In this document: positions 35,885 through 43,512 of the stretch, in pieces | How positions within the stretch are numbered: position 1 is the first letter of the stretch | How the letters are laid out: the number at the start of each line of letters is the position of its first letter | Source of the DNA: Pseudomonas sp. F(2018) | Lineage (GTDB): Bacteria; Pseudomonadota; Gammaproteobacteria; Pseudomonadales; Pseudomonadaceae | Length of the DNA stretch: 64,000 bases | Direction: 5' to 3' | Assembly (NCBI RefSeq): GCF_005508865.1 | Contig: NZ_SCOM01000001.1 | Coordinates: forward strand, 1,178,001-1,242,000 | Position numbers and translations under genes: made by a program | Notes under the pieces: model-generated | The model's input: only the letters and a program-made list of their open reading frames with translations | What the model was told of the DNA's origin: nothing | Databases searched by the model: none

Positions 35885-36532
35885 ATGACCAGCAAACCAC
35901 CCGCCCAGCAACAGCGCGCCAAGCCGCTCAAGCGCCCGACCCAGGCGCGGGCCAAGGTCACCGTGCAGGCGATTTTCGACACCTATGTTCGGATTTGGCA
36001 GCGCGACGGCTGGCAGCGCCTGACCACCCGCGCCATCGCCCTGGAGGCGGGCGTGGCGGTGGGTACGCTGTACGACTATTTCCCCAGCAAGCACGCGCTG
36101 CACTCGGGCTATGTGCGGCACTGCATCGAGGCGCTGCTGGAGCGCATCGAGGCGCAGGCGGTGCAGCCCGCGGGGCTGAGCTGGCGCGAGCGTCTCGGCC
36201 GCCTGGTGCAGCTGCTGGCCGGCCTGGATGGCGAGCTGCCCTGGTTCCACCCGGACATGCTGGAGCTGGAGTCCCAGGTGGCGGAGCGCAAGCACCAGCG
36301 GCGCGCCTATGAGGACCTGCTCGGCGCCTGGCAACGGGTGCTGCAGGCCTCGGCCGATCTGCCGGTGCAACCGTCGGTGGCGACGCTGGAGGCGCTGCAT
36401 CTGGCCGTCTGGGGTGGGCGGCGCTATGCGATGTTGGTGCAGTTGGAGCCGGAACGAATGACGGCTTGGGCGGGGGAGATGGAGCGCTTCTGTGCGCTTG
36501 CCATCGCTTCGGGGGCCGAGGCTGCAGGGTAG
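35885..36532 (+). CDS. TetR family transcriptional regulator
   Basis: 215 aa. A basic tail (KPPAQQQRAKPLKRPTQARAK) precedes the helix-turn-helix at residues 47-70 (TTRAIALEAGVAVGTLYDYF). Start chosen at 35885 because the longer frame overlaps the divergent gene. The 73-base gap to the DUF2855 gene must hold both promoters, so cross-regulation is likely. The ligand is unknown. Confidence 0.92.
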   Translation: MTSKPPAQQQRAKPLKRPTQARAKVTVQAIFDTYVRIWQRDGWQRLTTRAIALEAGVAVGTLYDYFPSKHALHSGYVRHCIEALLERIEAQAVQPAGLSWRERLGRLVQLLAGLDGELPWFHPDMLELESQVAERKHQRRAYEDLLGAWQRVLQASADLPVQPSVATLEALHLAVWGGRRYAMLVQLEPERMTAWAGEMERFCALAIASGAEAAG

Positions 36533-36590
36533 GGGGACAGCCGCGAAGCGTTGTCCACCGCTGGCTGATCCGCTGCTTTTCTTGGCGGGC

Positions 36591-36749
36591 TTAGCTCTCG
36601 GGAGTCGCAGACTCCGGAGCGGCTTCGGCAGCGAGCTTCAGGCGATCGGCTTTGCTGATGTACTTGTTCTTGCTTTTGGGGGCGAGCTTGGCGCTGGCCT
36701 TTTTGGCGTGGGCCTTCAGCAGTTGGTTGATTTTCTTACGGCGATTCAT
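36591..36749 (-). CDS. DUF2986 micro-protein
   Basis: 52 aa, very basic: MNRRKKINQLLKAHAKKASA, then PKSKNKYISKADRLKL and an acidic tail. Matches the DUF2986 family of small proteins found across Pseudomonas and Shewanella; function unknown. Low-complexity Lys/Ala content and the ATG at 36749 make it the only plausible gene in this gap. Confidence 0.8.
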   Translation of the reverse strand: MNRRKKINQLLKAHAKKASAKLAPKSKNKYISKADRLKLAAEAAPESATPES

Positions 36750-36836
36750 GGTTCAGCTCGGCTTTTGACATCATTGGCTTGAAGTATGGGACAGATTGAG
36801 GCGTGGCCGTTTTTCGTGTTGATGGAAGCATTGGTT

Positions 36837-37009
36837 CCGCCCTGCTGGGCGGGTCACTTTTTCCAGTCGCGGAAAAAGTAACCAAAAACGCTTGCCCCGC
36901 CATCCGGCCCTGCGCTTCGCTCCGGGTTCGTTCCCTCCATCATTGCTCCGAGGGTCGGCTTACAAGGGCCATCCATGGCCCTTTAAGCCTTTCGCCGCAT
37001 CCATGCGGC
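36837..37009. repeat. Inverted-repeat-rich intergenic element
   Basis: Four hairpins lie within 173 bases: CCGCCC/GGGCGG (36837-36852), ACTTTTTCC/GGAAAAAGT (36856-36879), AAGGGCCAT/ATGGCCCTT (36964-36983) and GCCGCAT/ATGCGGC (36994-37009). The block fills most of the 349-base gap 36750-37098. Sequences like the second hairpin recur between genes in many pseudomonads (from memory). Short frames through it have the Arg/Ser/Pro-rich make-up of non-coding DNA. Confidence 0.6.
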
Positions 37010-37098
37010 TCACCCCTCTGCGCAACGATTCCGCTCACCCTTCTGAAGGGGCGTTCGTGTTGCCTGATAGTTTTTCGTGGGTGGCGCTTTGCTAGACC

Positions 37099-37407
37099 TC
37101 AGGCGGTGAAAACCGGCCGGAAGAAGGAGCGCTCGTAGCTGATGATGCATTGGGTATCAGCCGCATATTTGAACGCGGCAATGCACTCCGGATCTGCAGC
37201 CGACTTGATCCGATACTGCTCGTACTCGGCAAGGCTGGGGAAGGTGAACATGGCGAGGCCGACGTTGTTGGCCCCTTCCGATGGCAGAAAATAGCCATGG
37301 TGCTGGCCGCCGAATTTCTCCACCAGCGGTATCCACAGCTTTCCGTAGTGCTCGAATTCTTTGAGTTTCTGCGGGTCGAGGATGTATCTGAGGTAGCAGG
37401 TAACCAC
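37099..37407 (-). CDS. NIPSNAP family protein
   Basis: 102 aa ferredoxin-like alpha/beta barrel of the NIPSNAP type. Starts at a GTG at 37407 with AAGGAG 7 bases upstream, giving (M)VTCYLRYILDPQKLKEFE; motifs GYFLPSEGANN and FPSLAEYEQYR. A longer frame upstream to 37689 crosses the presumed prophage end and was rejected. It appears to be the last host gene before the prophage, whose end lies about 115 bases upstream of its start. Confidence 0.88.
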   Translation of the reverse strand: MVTCYLRYILDPQKLKEFEHYGKLWIPLVEKFGGQHHGYFLPSEGANNVGLAMFTFPSLAEYEQYRIKSAADPECIAAFKYAADTQCIISYERSFFRPVFTA

Positions 37408-37523
37408 TTGAATCTCCTTGTTTGTGGATGACGCCGTGAACCAGTCGGCCAATGCCAACTGAGCCGAGAGCAGCAGTCGTGTCATCGATGAAAGCTGGCC
37501 CGCCAAAATAGCGATTAGACACG

Positions 37524-37642
37524 TGTAAGCGCGCGGCGGATTTGGCATCTCATTGTGGGATGTTTGGCATATCCAGCACGCCGAAATTCGCGCCAGAATT
37601 GACATCACACCCGCGCAAATTTGCATGCCCTTTGGCATCTCA
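37524..37642. repeat. Putative prophage right end with transposase-site repeats
   Basis: The sequence from 37524 begins TGTAAGCGCGCGG, similar to the Mu right end read inward (TGAAGCGGCGCACG). TTTGGCATCTCA occurs at 37541-37552 and 37631-37642, and TTTGGCATATCC at 37563-37574. Starts are 22 and 68 bases apart, like R1, R2 and R3 of Mu. The five bases before TG (ACACG) would be the target duplication; the partner end is outside the window. Nothing else is seen in the 37408-37737 gap except the LexA box. Confidence 0.6.
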
Positions 37643-37705
37643 GTGCCCTCTACCAATCTGCGACCTCTCGTCGGCCAGAATCGCGGCACCCAGCATCTGC
37701 CTTTA

Positions 37706-37721
37706 CTGTTCGCCCATACAG
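37706..37721 (+). promoter_or_regulatory. LexA (SOS) box
   Basis: CTGTTCGCCCATACAG fits the CTGT-N8-ACAG LexA consensus exactly in both half-sites. It lies 16 bases upstream of the ATG at 37738 and so should control the two-gene unit 37738-39160, which includes a SRAP peptidase. Binding by host LexA is inferred. Confidence 0.75.
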
Positions 37722-37737
37722 TACTTTACGGCAGACG

Positions 37738-38502
37738 ATGAACAAGCTATCCGCACCACCCTCAGGCCTTCAGGCATGGTGGAAGTCTCTGAATAATCAC
37801 CGGGTCTGGGGCCGCAACCCCGAGGCGGAGTACCAGAGCCTGCGCGCTCAGCTGGTAGCAATGTCCCAGCGCGGAATGGTCGATGAGGCCGACTTCCTGG
37901 AGATGAATGATCTCCTCATAGCAGCGCGGGATTGGGCCCTTGAGCTGCGCGCGGTCACCTGGTGGGACGCGGGGCGCGTCCTCGATGTTGTGCCGCTGGA
38001 TGGAGGCGAGCGCCTCGGCTACATCAAGCATGGCAACTACCACCCACACAAGCCGAACCCCAACTGCTACGGCCTGAACATCGGCCAGATATGGTTCGAA
38101 GCTGATGGGCGTTTATGGGTGCGGCAGTTGGGCCTCAAGAATGATGACGCGGAGATCATCGGGCGGCTCTACCTTCACCAAAGCGGCCGCCAATATCACC
38201 TTGTGCAACAGGGCCGGCTGCGTGAAGGGAGGTTCCTGCCAGCTCTCACCGACGCCGACGCATACAGCGTGGCAGCAGCCATGTACCAAGTCGCTAGAGA
38301 AAACGGTGACCAGAGGCTGGCCACTAAACTTGAGCAAAGGCTGGATAACAGTCGGGTCGATAGATGTCCGAGCTGTAAAGGTGCGTTCGATGCGCAGGAA
38401 GACTGCACTACCTGCCTAGGCAGTGGCGTCGTGGACCAGGTAGATCACGTCGGGGGGATCAGCGATGTGTGGAAGGATTGCTCAGTACAGCGGCATCCGT
38501 GA
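37738..38502 (+). CDS. Unknown protein with C-terminal zinc ribbon, SOS-boxed
   Basis: 254 aa, not recognised. A helical N-terminus (NPEAEYQSLRAQLVAMSQRG), a Trp-rich middle with GYIKHGNYHPHKPNPN, then a DnaJ-like zinc motif CPSCKGAFDAQEDCTTCLGSG near the C-terminus. The ATG at 37738 lies just behind a LexA box; the longer frame from 37621 would run through the box and the prophage repeats. Its last 38 bases overlap the SRAP gene, so the two are coupled. A role in DNA damage response is an inference from this context. Confidence 0.75.
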   Translation: MNKLSAPPSGLQAWWKSLNNHRVWGRNPEAEYQSLRAQLVAMSQRGMVDEADFLEMNDLLIAARDWALELRAVTWWDAGRVLDVVPLDGGERLGYIKHGNYHPHKPNPNCYGLNIGQIWFEADGRLWVRQLGLKNDDAEIIGRLYLHQSGRQYHLVQQGRLREGRFLPALTDADAYSVAAAMYQVARENGDQRLATKLEQRLDNSRVDRCPSCKGAFDAQEDCTTCLGSGVVDQVDHVGGISDVWKDCSVQRHP

Positions 38503-39160
38503 ATTCGTCGATGCGCTCAGCGGCTTGCCGCAGCGCGAACAGTTCCGTCTACCGCTGGAGGCTCTACAGCATTACAACATCGCTCCTACGGGACAGGTAG
38601 CGACCTTGCATCTCGCGGAAGGCACCCTGCTGGCCGATCTGCTGCCGTGGGGCTGGAAACCGCACTGGGCAACACGCCAGCCGAACCAGAACGCCAGGGT
38701 GGAAAGCGTTGCTACGCTCGCCTTCTGGCGCAACGCTTGGCCGCACCGAGCGATTATCCCTATCGACGGTTGGTACGAGTGGGTTGATGAGGGCGGGCCG
38801 AAGAAGCAGCCCTATTTCATTCGCCGCCGTGATGGCAGGCCGACGCTCTGTGCAACCATCGGCAATTTCCCAGGGCTGGACGGCGATGCACCCCCCAACC
38901 CTGGAACAGCTTGCATCACAGCCGATGCACTGGGCGGCATGCTCGATGTCCATGACCGGCGCCCCATAACTCTGGCGCCGGAATTGGCCTGGGAGTGGCT
39001 CGACCATGCAACACCTAAGGAGCGCGCCGAGCAAATGGTGCTGCACCAGGGCGAGCCGGCCGACGAATTCGAGTGGTACAAGGTGGGCCTGGCGGTCGGC
39101 AACTCTCGCAACCAGGGCTCACAGCTGATCCAGCCGCTAGCCCCTCTAGGCCATGCCTGA
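38465..39160 (+). CDS. yedK: SOS-response-associated peptidase (SRAP/YedK/HMCES-like)
   Basis: 231 aa SRAP protein, which forms a covalent bond through Cys2 with abasic sites in single-stranded DNA. The active-site set is complete: Cys2 after the removed Met (MCGRIAQ), Asn76 and Arg78 in NARVE, Glu105 in GWYEW and His163 in DVHDRRP. Numbering agrees with the E. coli YedK Cys2 and Glu105. Overlaps the unknown gene in front by 38 bases and shares its LexA box. Convergent with the small gene at 39162, so it lies inside the prophage if the proposed end is right. Confidence 0.93.
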   Translation: MCGRIAQYSGIREFVDALSGLPQREQFRLPLEALQHYNIAPTGQVATLHLAEGTLLADLLPWGWKPHWATRQPNQNARVESVATLAFWRNAWPHRAIIPIDGWYEWVDEGGPKKQPYFIRRRDGRPTLCATIGNFPGLDGDAPPNPGTACITADALGGMLDVHDRRPITLAPELAWEWLDHATPKERAEQMVLHQGEPADEFEWYKVGLAVGNSRNQGSQLIQPLAPLGHA

Positions 39161-39161
39161 C

Positions 39162-39395
39162 CTAACGAATCTCTGACGCGAGGGAGTAGAGCTGAGCGGC
39201 CCTGTCCCGCTCCGCCTGAGACTGGGGCGGAAGGTGGCCATTCAGTACCGCTCCCGTAAGGGCCATGATGTCCATTCGGCAGTTGGCTTTCGCAACGCTA
39301 TCCCGAATGGATACCAAGGGGTTCATGGACTGAAGCTCGGCCAACATGGCCTCCGCTTGCTGGATGGCTTCGCTGGCTGTAGTCGGTTCGGACAT
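39162..39395 (-). CDS. Small hypothetical phage protein
   Basis: 77 aa, helical: MSEPTTASEAIQQAEAMLAEL and so on, no family recognised. The ATG at 39395 has GGAGA upstream; the longer frame to 39449 was rejected. Lies 61 bases after mom on the same strand, at the end of the minus-strand phage block and abutting SRAP tail to tail. Confidence 0.65.
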   Translation of the reverse strand: MSEPTTASEAIQQAEAMLAELQSMNPLVSIRDSVAKANCRMDIMALTGAVLNGHLPPQSQAERDRAAQLYSLASEIR

Positions 39396-39456
39396 TGATC
39401 TATCTCCGCCGAGGGGTTGTTGATCCCGGCGGAGATAGCATGGCGTCACGACAGGC

Positions 39457-40239
39457 TTAGACGGTAGTTACTCCCGGTCGGCTCTGCCGCAGCCTGCGGC
39501 GATCAGGTAGCGGATGGCCGGGCTTCGGGAACGGTAGCGGCGTCTTCTTAAAGCGCGAAAGCCAACCCTGCTTGATCAGGTAGATGTAGCGGAACTGCAG
39601 CAGGCTGCGGCGCGTGGCCCGGTCCAGGTTGTCCCGCAGATATTGGCCACGGCCGCCACCCTTCCGCCCTGTCGTCAGCAGCATCTCGTGGTAGGTCTCG
39701 CCGTCCAGCTCGTAGAAGCTCGTCTTGTGATGCCCCAGGTAGAGGAAGTTCGCCGCCTGGTAGACCACGCCCCAGCCCCCGCAGCGCTCGTCTGCGAAGG
39801 ACTGCACCCAAGCAACACGCGGGCAGGCCCGTTTGATGAACTTGAAGGCATACGACAGAGCGCGGCTCTCGCTATTGCGCGGGGCTATGTCGTCGAACCA
39901 CATGCGGTTAAGTTCCAGGTACTGATCCACCTCTGTGCCGGCGACGATCTTCTGTGCACCGGCCACGGGATTCAGGGCATAGCCGAACTGGAGAACCCCA
40001 CGCATCACGCCGTCCACCCAGCAGCCCAGGTGGACGTACGAGTTGGCGACGATGCGGCGGGAGTAGTGGTTGGCCAAAATGATGCGATTCGCCTCGGCGC
40101 GGGGTATGAGCGCCACATAAAAGGCGCGGCAGCCGAAGCCCGCCAGCGCCTGTTCCCCGTTGAAGTAGCCGACCAGGTCAGTGGACGGTGCGCTGTAGTT
40201 GCCCGGCTGGGCCGGGTGATGGTCTTTCTTTGTTGCCAT
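39457..40239 (-). CDS. mom: Mom-family DNA adenine modification protein
   Basis: 260 aa. Mu Mom converts adenine to N6-(1-acetamido)-adenine (methylcarbamoyl) in phage DNA and so blocks many host restriction enzymes. Family motifs seen: NHYSRRIVANSYVHLG, ELNRMWFDDIAPRNSESRALSY, WVQSFADERCGGWGVVYQAANF and YELDGETYHEML. GNAT-like fold is known for the family. The ATG at 40239 lies inside com, directly behind a hairpin that holds the SD sequence. It is the last recognisable Mu late gene, as in Mu itself. Confidence 0.9.
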   Translation of the reverse strand: MATKKDHHPAQPGNYSAPSTDLVGYFNGEQALAGFGCRAFYVALIPRAEANRIILANHYSRRIVANSYVHLGCWVDGVMRGVLQFGYALNPVAGAQKIVAGTEVDQYLELNRMWFDDIAPRNSESRALSYAFKFIKRACPRVAWVQSFADERCGGWGVVYQAANFLYLGHHKTSFYELDGETYHEMLLTTGRKGGGRGQYLRDNLDRATRRSLLQFRYIYLIKQGWLSRFKKTPLPFPKPGHPLPDRRRLRQSRPGVTTV

Positions 40240-40402
40240 GAGCAGCCTCGAAGCGAGGCGCTCTGTGGCGCTCAGGGTTCGGGCAGCTCGTGGCTGTCTG
40301 GTGGTGTAGTGTCCGGCAGCGCGGGCACTTGATCTGTAGGGTGTAGCAACCGCTTGCGCGGCCCAACAGGCGGTCACAGCCGCCACAACGTATGTCAAAC
40401 AT
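40178..40402 (-). CDS. com: Com: zinc-finger translational activator of mom
   Basis: 74 aa. Cys6, Cys9, Cys26 and Cys29 are spaced exactly as in Mu Com, whose zinc finger binds mom mRNA and opens a stem that hides the mom start. Begins MFDIRCGGCDRLLGRASGCY; the C-terminal part is basic. Overlaps mom by 62 bases, the Mu-type arrangement. Too small for confident calling on length alone but supported by the Cys pattern and the partner gene. A possible 32-codon frame sits upstream (40426-40524) with an uncertain role. Confidence 0.9.
   Translation of the reverse strand: MFDIRCGGCDRLLGRASGCYTLQIKCPRCRTLHHQTATSCPNPERHRAPRFEAAHGNKERPSPGPAGQLQRTVH
40240..40263 (-). promoter_or_regulatory. Hairpin sequestering the mom ribosome-binding site
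   Basis: On the minus strand GAGC-GCCTC (40263-40255), loop GCTTC, GAGGC-T-GCTC (40249-40240) form a 9-bp stem with one bulged base. The GAGG Shine-Dalgarno lies in the 3' arm and the mom ATG begins at the next base. This corresponds to the translation-inhibitor stem that Com opens in phage Mu. Confidence 0.75.
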
Positions 40403-40537
40403 CCTGCAAAATTGCCTTCTTTCGGTTAGGCTCCCCGGCGCTCGCGCGAGCGGGAGGGCCTTGGCTGGCTTGCAGGTACAGTCTGCGGGCTGGTGGCGGT
40501 GTTGAGTGTTCCCGCACTCACCATCGCCGCCCTCTTT

Positions 40538-40993
40538 TTACTTACGGTTGTAGCGCCAGTGGCCGCCGAGGCGGACGCCGGCCCACATGAGCCAGGCTCG
40601 CCAGCGGGCCAGGCCGCTAGCACGCAAGGCATTGAAGAACACTGCGTCGGCAACCTTCCGACTCAGCTCGGCGGTGGCGTACAGGCGGTCGTGGATCGTG
40701 GCGGCCGCATTGCCATAGCCGACCACGCTTGCATAGAGCGTTAAAGCTCCGTAGCCCAGTGAGCCGATGGCCGCTCCAGCCTCCGACCAGAACCACCCCA
40801 CCAGCAGGCCCAGAGCCAGCAGCAGCCAGGCGATGGTTCGCAGAGGCTTGACGCTGGCGAAGTCCGTGTTGAAGCCGGCAGGAACTTGCACCAGGCCGTA
40901 GTCCGGGTCTTCGAATAGGAAGCCTGAAAGCAGCTCGGCGCGCTCGCCTTGGATAGGTAGCTGCGCTTTCAGCGGTAAAGGGAAGCGATCCAT
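40538..40993 (-). CDS. DUF1353 phage protein
   Basis: 151 aa. VPAGFNTDFASVKPL and IHDRLYATAELSRKVADAVFFNAL are DUF1353 signatures; two hydrophobic helices in the middle suggest a membrane form. Such genes are common beside tail and lysis genes of phages, with no known function. The ATG at 40993 overlaps the stop of the DUF4376 gene (ATGA). A GTG 12 bases upstream is possible but less likely. Confidence 0.85.
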   Translation of the reverse strand: MDRFPLPLKAQLPIQGERAELLSGFLFEDPDYGLVQVPAGFNTDFASVKPLRTIAWLLLALGLLVGWFWSEAGAAIGSLGYGALTLYASVVGYGNAAATIHDRLYATAELSRKVADAVFFNALRASGLARWRAWLMWAGVRLGGHWRYNRK

Positions 40994-41490
40994 CACTGCC
41001 ACCACTTGTCGTCAGTGAAGTCGGACGGGATCGACTCCATGTCCTTGAGTTGGCGCCCTGCATAGATCAGCGCCTGCTTACGCACGGCCGCTACCTTGCC
41101 GAACGCCACCACGGTTGGGGCGTCCATAAGCACCATACTGTTATCGCTGGCGATCCAGGCGAAGTCCTGGTCAGGGTTGGACCAACGAAGGTCACCCGGT
41201 TGAGCTCCACCCACGATGGCCATAAAGCCCAGCTGCGCCGCCCCTGCGATGTTTTCGCGGTCCGTGCCTCTGGACTGGTATTGGACACCCTGAAACTCAA
41301 CACCGGCATCGATCCGACGGTCCCGCTCGGCGTCTACGTCAGCGCTGGTTGGCAGCTTGACCGGGTTGAGGTGCGCCTGGATCTCGGCCTCGGACATAAC
41401 CACCAGGTGGCCGGGAATAAACTCATCTTGGGAGCCGTCGGCCTCGTAAGCGAAGACGGTTCCGCTATCAGGGTCACGATAAAATTTCAT
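40993..41490 (-). CDS. DUF4376 tail-fibre-associated protein
   Basis: 165 aa. N-terminal part MKFYRDPDSGTVFAYEADGS as in tail-fibre assembly proteins; C-terminal DUF4376 region with AERDRRIDAGVEFQGVQYQ and AIVGGAQPGDLRW. It follows the tail fibre gene with a 1-base stop/start overlap, where Mu-like phages place a fibre chaperone. The ATG at 41490 was chosen over one 18 bases upstream. Confidence 0.85.
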   Translation of the reverse strand: MKFYRDPDSGTVFAYEADGSQDEFIPGHLVVMSEAEIQAHLNPVKLPTSADVDAERDRRIDAGVEFQGVQYQSRGTDRENIAGAAQLGFMAIVGGAQPGDLRWSNPDQDFAWIASDNSMVLMDAPTVVAFGKVAAVRKQALIYAGRQLKDMESIPSDFTDDKWWQ

Positions 41491-42914
41491 TAGCGCAGCT
41501 CCGCCCAATTCAAGTTGACCGCAGACGAAAGAGTTACGGAATAGGTAGCCCCGTTAGGCACAACGAATGCGGCGTGGAAGGCACTAGTGTTGAGAGTGAC
41601 CCCTTGGCAAACCGCTGAAATATTCCCGGACTGGATCGAGACATGCACGAGGATCGGACGGCCAGTGGTGTTGGTGTAGGTGGTGCCCGAGACACGGCTC
41701 GCGTTCATGTGCTGCCAAGACTGGACGTCACCCAAGCCGCGCGGGCGGGCCTCCAGCGCAGCTACCCGAGCAACCAGGGCGGCGTAGTCGGTGGCCAGCT
41801 GTGCAGCATCCGCACTGCCGGGGTTGGTAACAGCACCGTGCAGCTTGATGATCCAGCAGCCGGTCACGTTGAGCGGGCGGGTTTCCGCGCCGCCCTTATC
41901 GTAGGTTGCGTAAAGCCCTCCAGCATCACCGCCACCGCCAACCTGATTGGTAAAGGCGATCTTGGTAGTAACCGCGCCGGACGCAGCGTTTACCGAGTGG
42001 TTGTGCGCCTTGAACTCGTCGAGCTGGATGGCACCAGAAACGCCGGCAGATAGCGCGCCGTCGCCTCGCTGGAACACAGCGCCAAGCGACCCGGCGGCCT
42101 TGCCGTTGTAGTCCGGCAGGCGGAAGGTCGTAGCGCCATCACCGACGGTGTACTTGCCACGTTCGGCAGGCGTACCTGTCCAGGTGGCTTCGGCCACAGT
42201 AGGAACGCTCCCCGCTTGAATACCCGCCCACGCATCGGGCCAGGTGGCGCGAGGCAGCGCCTGGCCATCAGCCGGTGCATAACCAGCAGGAATTGCGGTG
42301 CGGCTCGGCCACCACTGCACCGAGAACAACGGCACGCTCGAAGCGGACGCTCCGGCCTGAGTCAGCAAAACGGTGAGAATGGTGTCCTCGGCTGGCAGGC
42401 CACCGCTACCGCTCAAGTGTTCGACCGGGACCGAGCGGTAACTGCCGTGATCCACGCTCGGCCCGGTCACTCGGAAGCGGTGCGAAAGGGTTGGCTCGAA
42501 CCGCTCCTGAAAGGTGACGGTGTCGCCGCTGCGCAGCAACGACAGGCTTTGGACGAAGCTCTCCTCCTCCGCGCTGGTCTCAGCGATGAATAGCGTGGTC
42601 GCGGCGCTGGGGGTAGCGTTATTCAGCGCAACGCTACCGGCACCAGGGTTGCCTGCTAAGGAACCACTCCAGGCCCATTGGCCAAAGTTGGCGGCAGCAC
42701 CGCCGCGCAGACGCCGGATGGCGCGCAACAGCTGGTCGCTTTGTTCTTCGCTGGGCGCAAAGCCAGCAGCCGTGATCACGTTCACCAGCTCTTGGGTGAC
42801 CTGGTTTGCCCAGGCCGCCGGATCGAGCGAGGCCTTGATGCCAAGAAGCGGGTTGCCGTCTGTGAACTTGCCGCCCTGCAGGGAAACGCCGGGGACCGAA
42901 TGTGGCCAATCCAT
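41490..42914 (-). CDS. Tail fibre protein
   Basis: 474 aa. N-terminal baseplate-joining part (MDWPHSVPGVSLQGGKFTDG, then WANQVTQELVNVI), a central phage collar-like domain with IPAGYAPADGQALPRATWPDAW, and a beta-rich receptor-binding C-terminus. Binds the host surface. No invertible segment or DGR template was noticed beside it. Corresponds to the Mu S (gp49) position. Start at 42914 overlaps nothing; the next gene in the reading direction is the DUF4376 gene. Confidence 0.88.
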   Translation of the reverse strand: MDWPHSVPGVSLQGGKFTDGNPLLGIKASLDPAAWANQVTQELVNVITAAGFAPSEEQSDQLLRAIRRLRGGAAANFGQWAWSGSLAGNPGAGSVALNNATPSAATTLFIAETSAEEESFVQSLSLLRSGDTVTFQERFEPTLSHRFRVTGPSVDHGSYRSVPVEHLSGSGGLPAEDTILTVLLTQAGASASSVPLFSVQWWPSRTAIPAGYAPADGQALPRATWPDAWAGIQAGSVPTVAEATWTGTPAERGKYTVGDGATTFRLPDYNGKAAGSLGAVFQRGDGALSAGVSGAIQLDEFKAHNHSVNAASGAVTTKIAFTNQVGGGGDAGGLYATYDKGGAETRPLNVTGCWIIKLHGAVTNPGSADAAQLATDYAALVARVAALEARPRGLGDVQSWQHMNASRVSGTTYTNTTGRPILVHVSIQSGNISAVCQGVTLNTSAFHAAFVVPNGATYSVTLSSAVNLNWAELR

Positions 42915-42918
42915 AATG

Positions 42919-43512
42919 TCAGTTACCTCCGTAGCTGAAGAAAACAATGGAGCCACCCTGGCGCTGGTGGCTGATTACGCATTCCAGATAGGTGTCACCC
43001 CAGGCGCGATAGGCCTCGCCATAGGCGCTTAGGCCATGGCGGCGTGGGGTTACCTTCTGCTCTGGCAAGTTCATCTGCCAGGCTTGCTCCCAATCCTCCA
43101 GGGCGTAGGGCTCGCCCATGCGGGCGCGGCCGTGGCGGCGGGACCAGTACTCGGTGATGGTGGCGTTGGGGTAGCCGAGAATGGCGGCCAGCGCGATGTA
43201 GTACTCGCGGCTTTGGCCCCCCACGGCGAAGACTTTGGCGTTTAGAGCCTGCAGGCGCTCCAGGACGGTCTGGCTACCCTCGACGCTGCAGGCATCAGGC
43301 AGGCCGAAGGCTGTCTCCCAGCGCTCCAGCATCTCGTAGGCTTGGCGCGGGTCGGTCTCGCGCCACAGGTCATCACTGCGGCGATGGACACGGGCGAAGC
43401 TAGCGCCGATGCCGCGCAGGGTGCGCTGCAGGTTGCTCTCGGGCTCCTGTGTCCAGGCCGGCCCTGGCGGTAGCAGTTGGCTGAGCTGACGGCCATACGC
43501 CTCTGCGGTCAT
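42919..43512 (-). CDS. Baseplate protein, Mu gp48/YmfQ family (DUF2313)
   Basis: 197 aa. Begins MTAEAYGRQLSQLLPPGPAW and contains RRSDDLWRETDPRQAYEMLERWE, the family's typical N-terminal region. Forms part of the baseplate inner ring in Mu. Start at 43512 overlaps the gp47 stop (ATGA). Same order as Mu (gp47-gp48-fibre). Confidence 0.92.
   Translation of the reverse strand: MTAEAYGRQLSQLLPPGPAWTQEPESNLQRTLRGIGASFARVHRRSDDLWRETDPRQAYEMLERWETAFGLPDACSVEGSQTVLERLQALNAKVFAVGGQSREYYIALAAILGYPNATITEYWSRRHGRARMGEPYALEDWEQAWQMNLPEQKVTPRRHGLSAYGEAYRAWGDTYLECVISHQRQGGSIVFFSYGGN

Noticed and set aside
36803..37138. 111-codon plus-strand ORF in the gap before the NIPSNAP gene
   Set aside because: It runs through four inverted repeats, has an odd Cys/Arg/Leu-rich composition, no ribosome-binding site and no recognisable domain; repeated non-coding DNA explains it better.
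39162..39457. Prophage end directly after mom, as in Mu
   Set aside because: No Mu-like terminal sequence or repeats were seen between 39160 and 39457; the repeated TTTGGCAT sites lie near 37541-37642 instead. It remains the main alternative if those repeats are accidental.
40426..40524. 32-codon minus-strand frame just before com
   Set aside because: It has a start with a GAGGGCGG sequence ahead, but the translation is a low-complexity Ser/Pro/Arg string with no partner or family; kept only as a remark under com.
41490..42914. Possible diversity-generating retroelement or invertible tail-fibre module
   Set aside because: No template repeat, reverse transcriptase, invertase gene or inverted fibre copy was found near the fibre gene.
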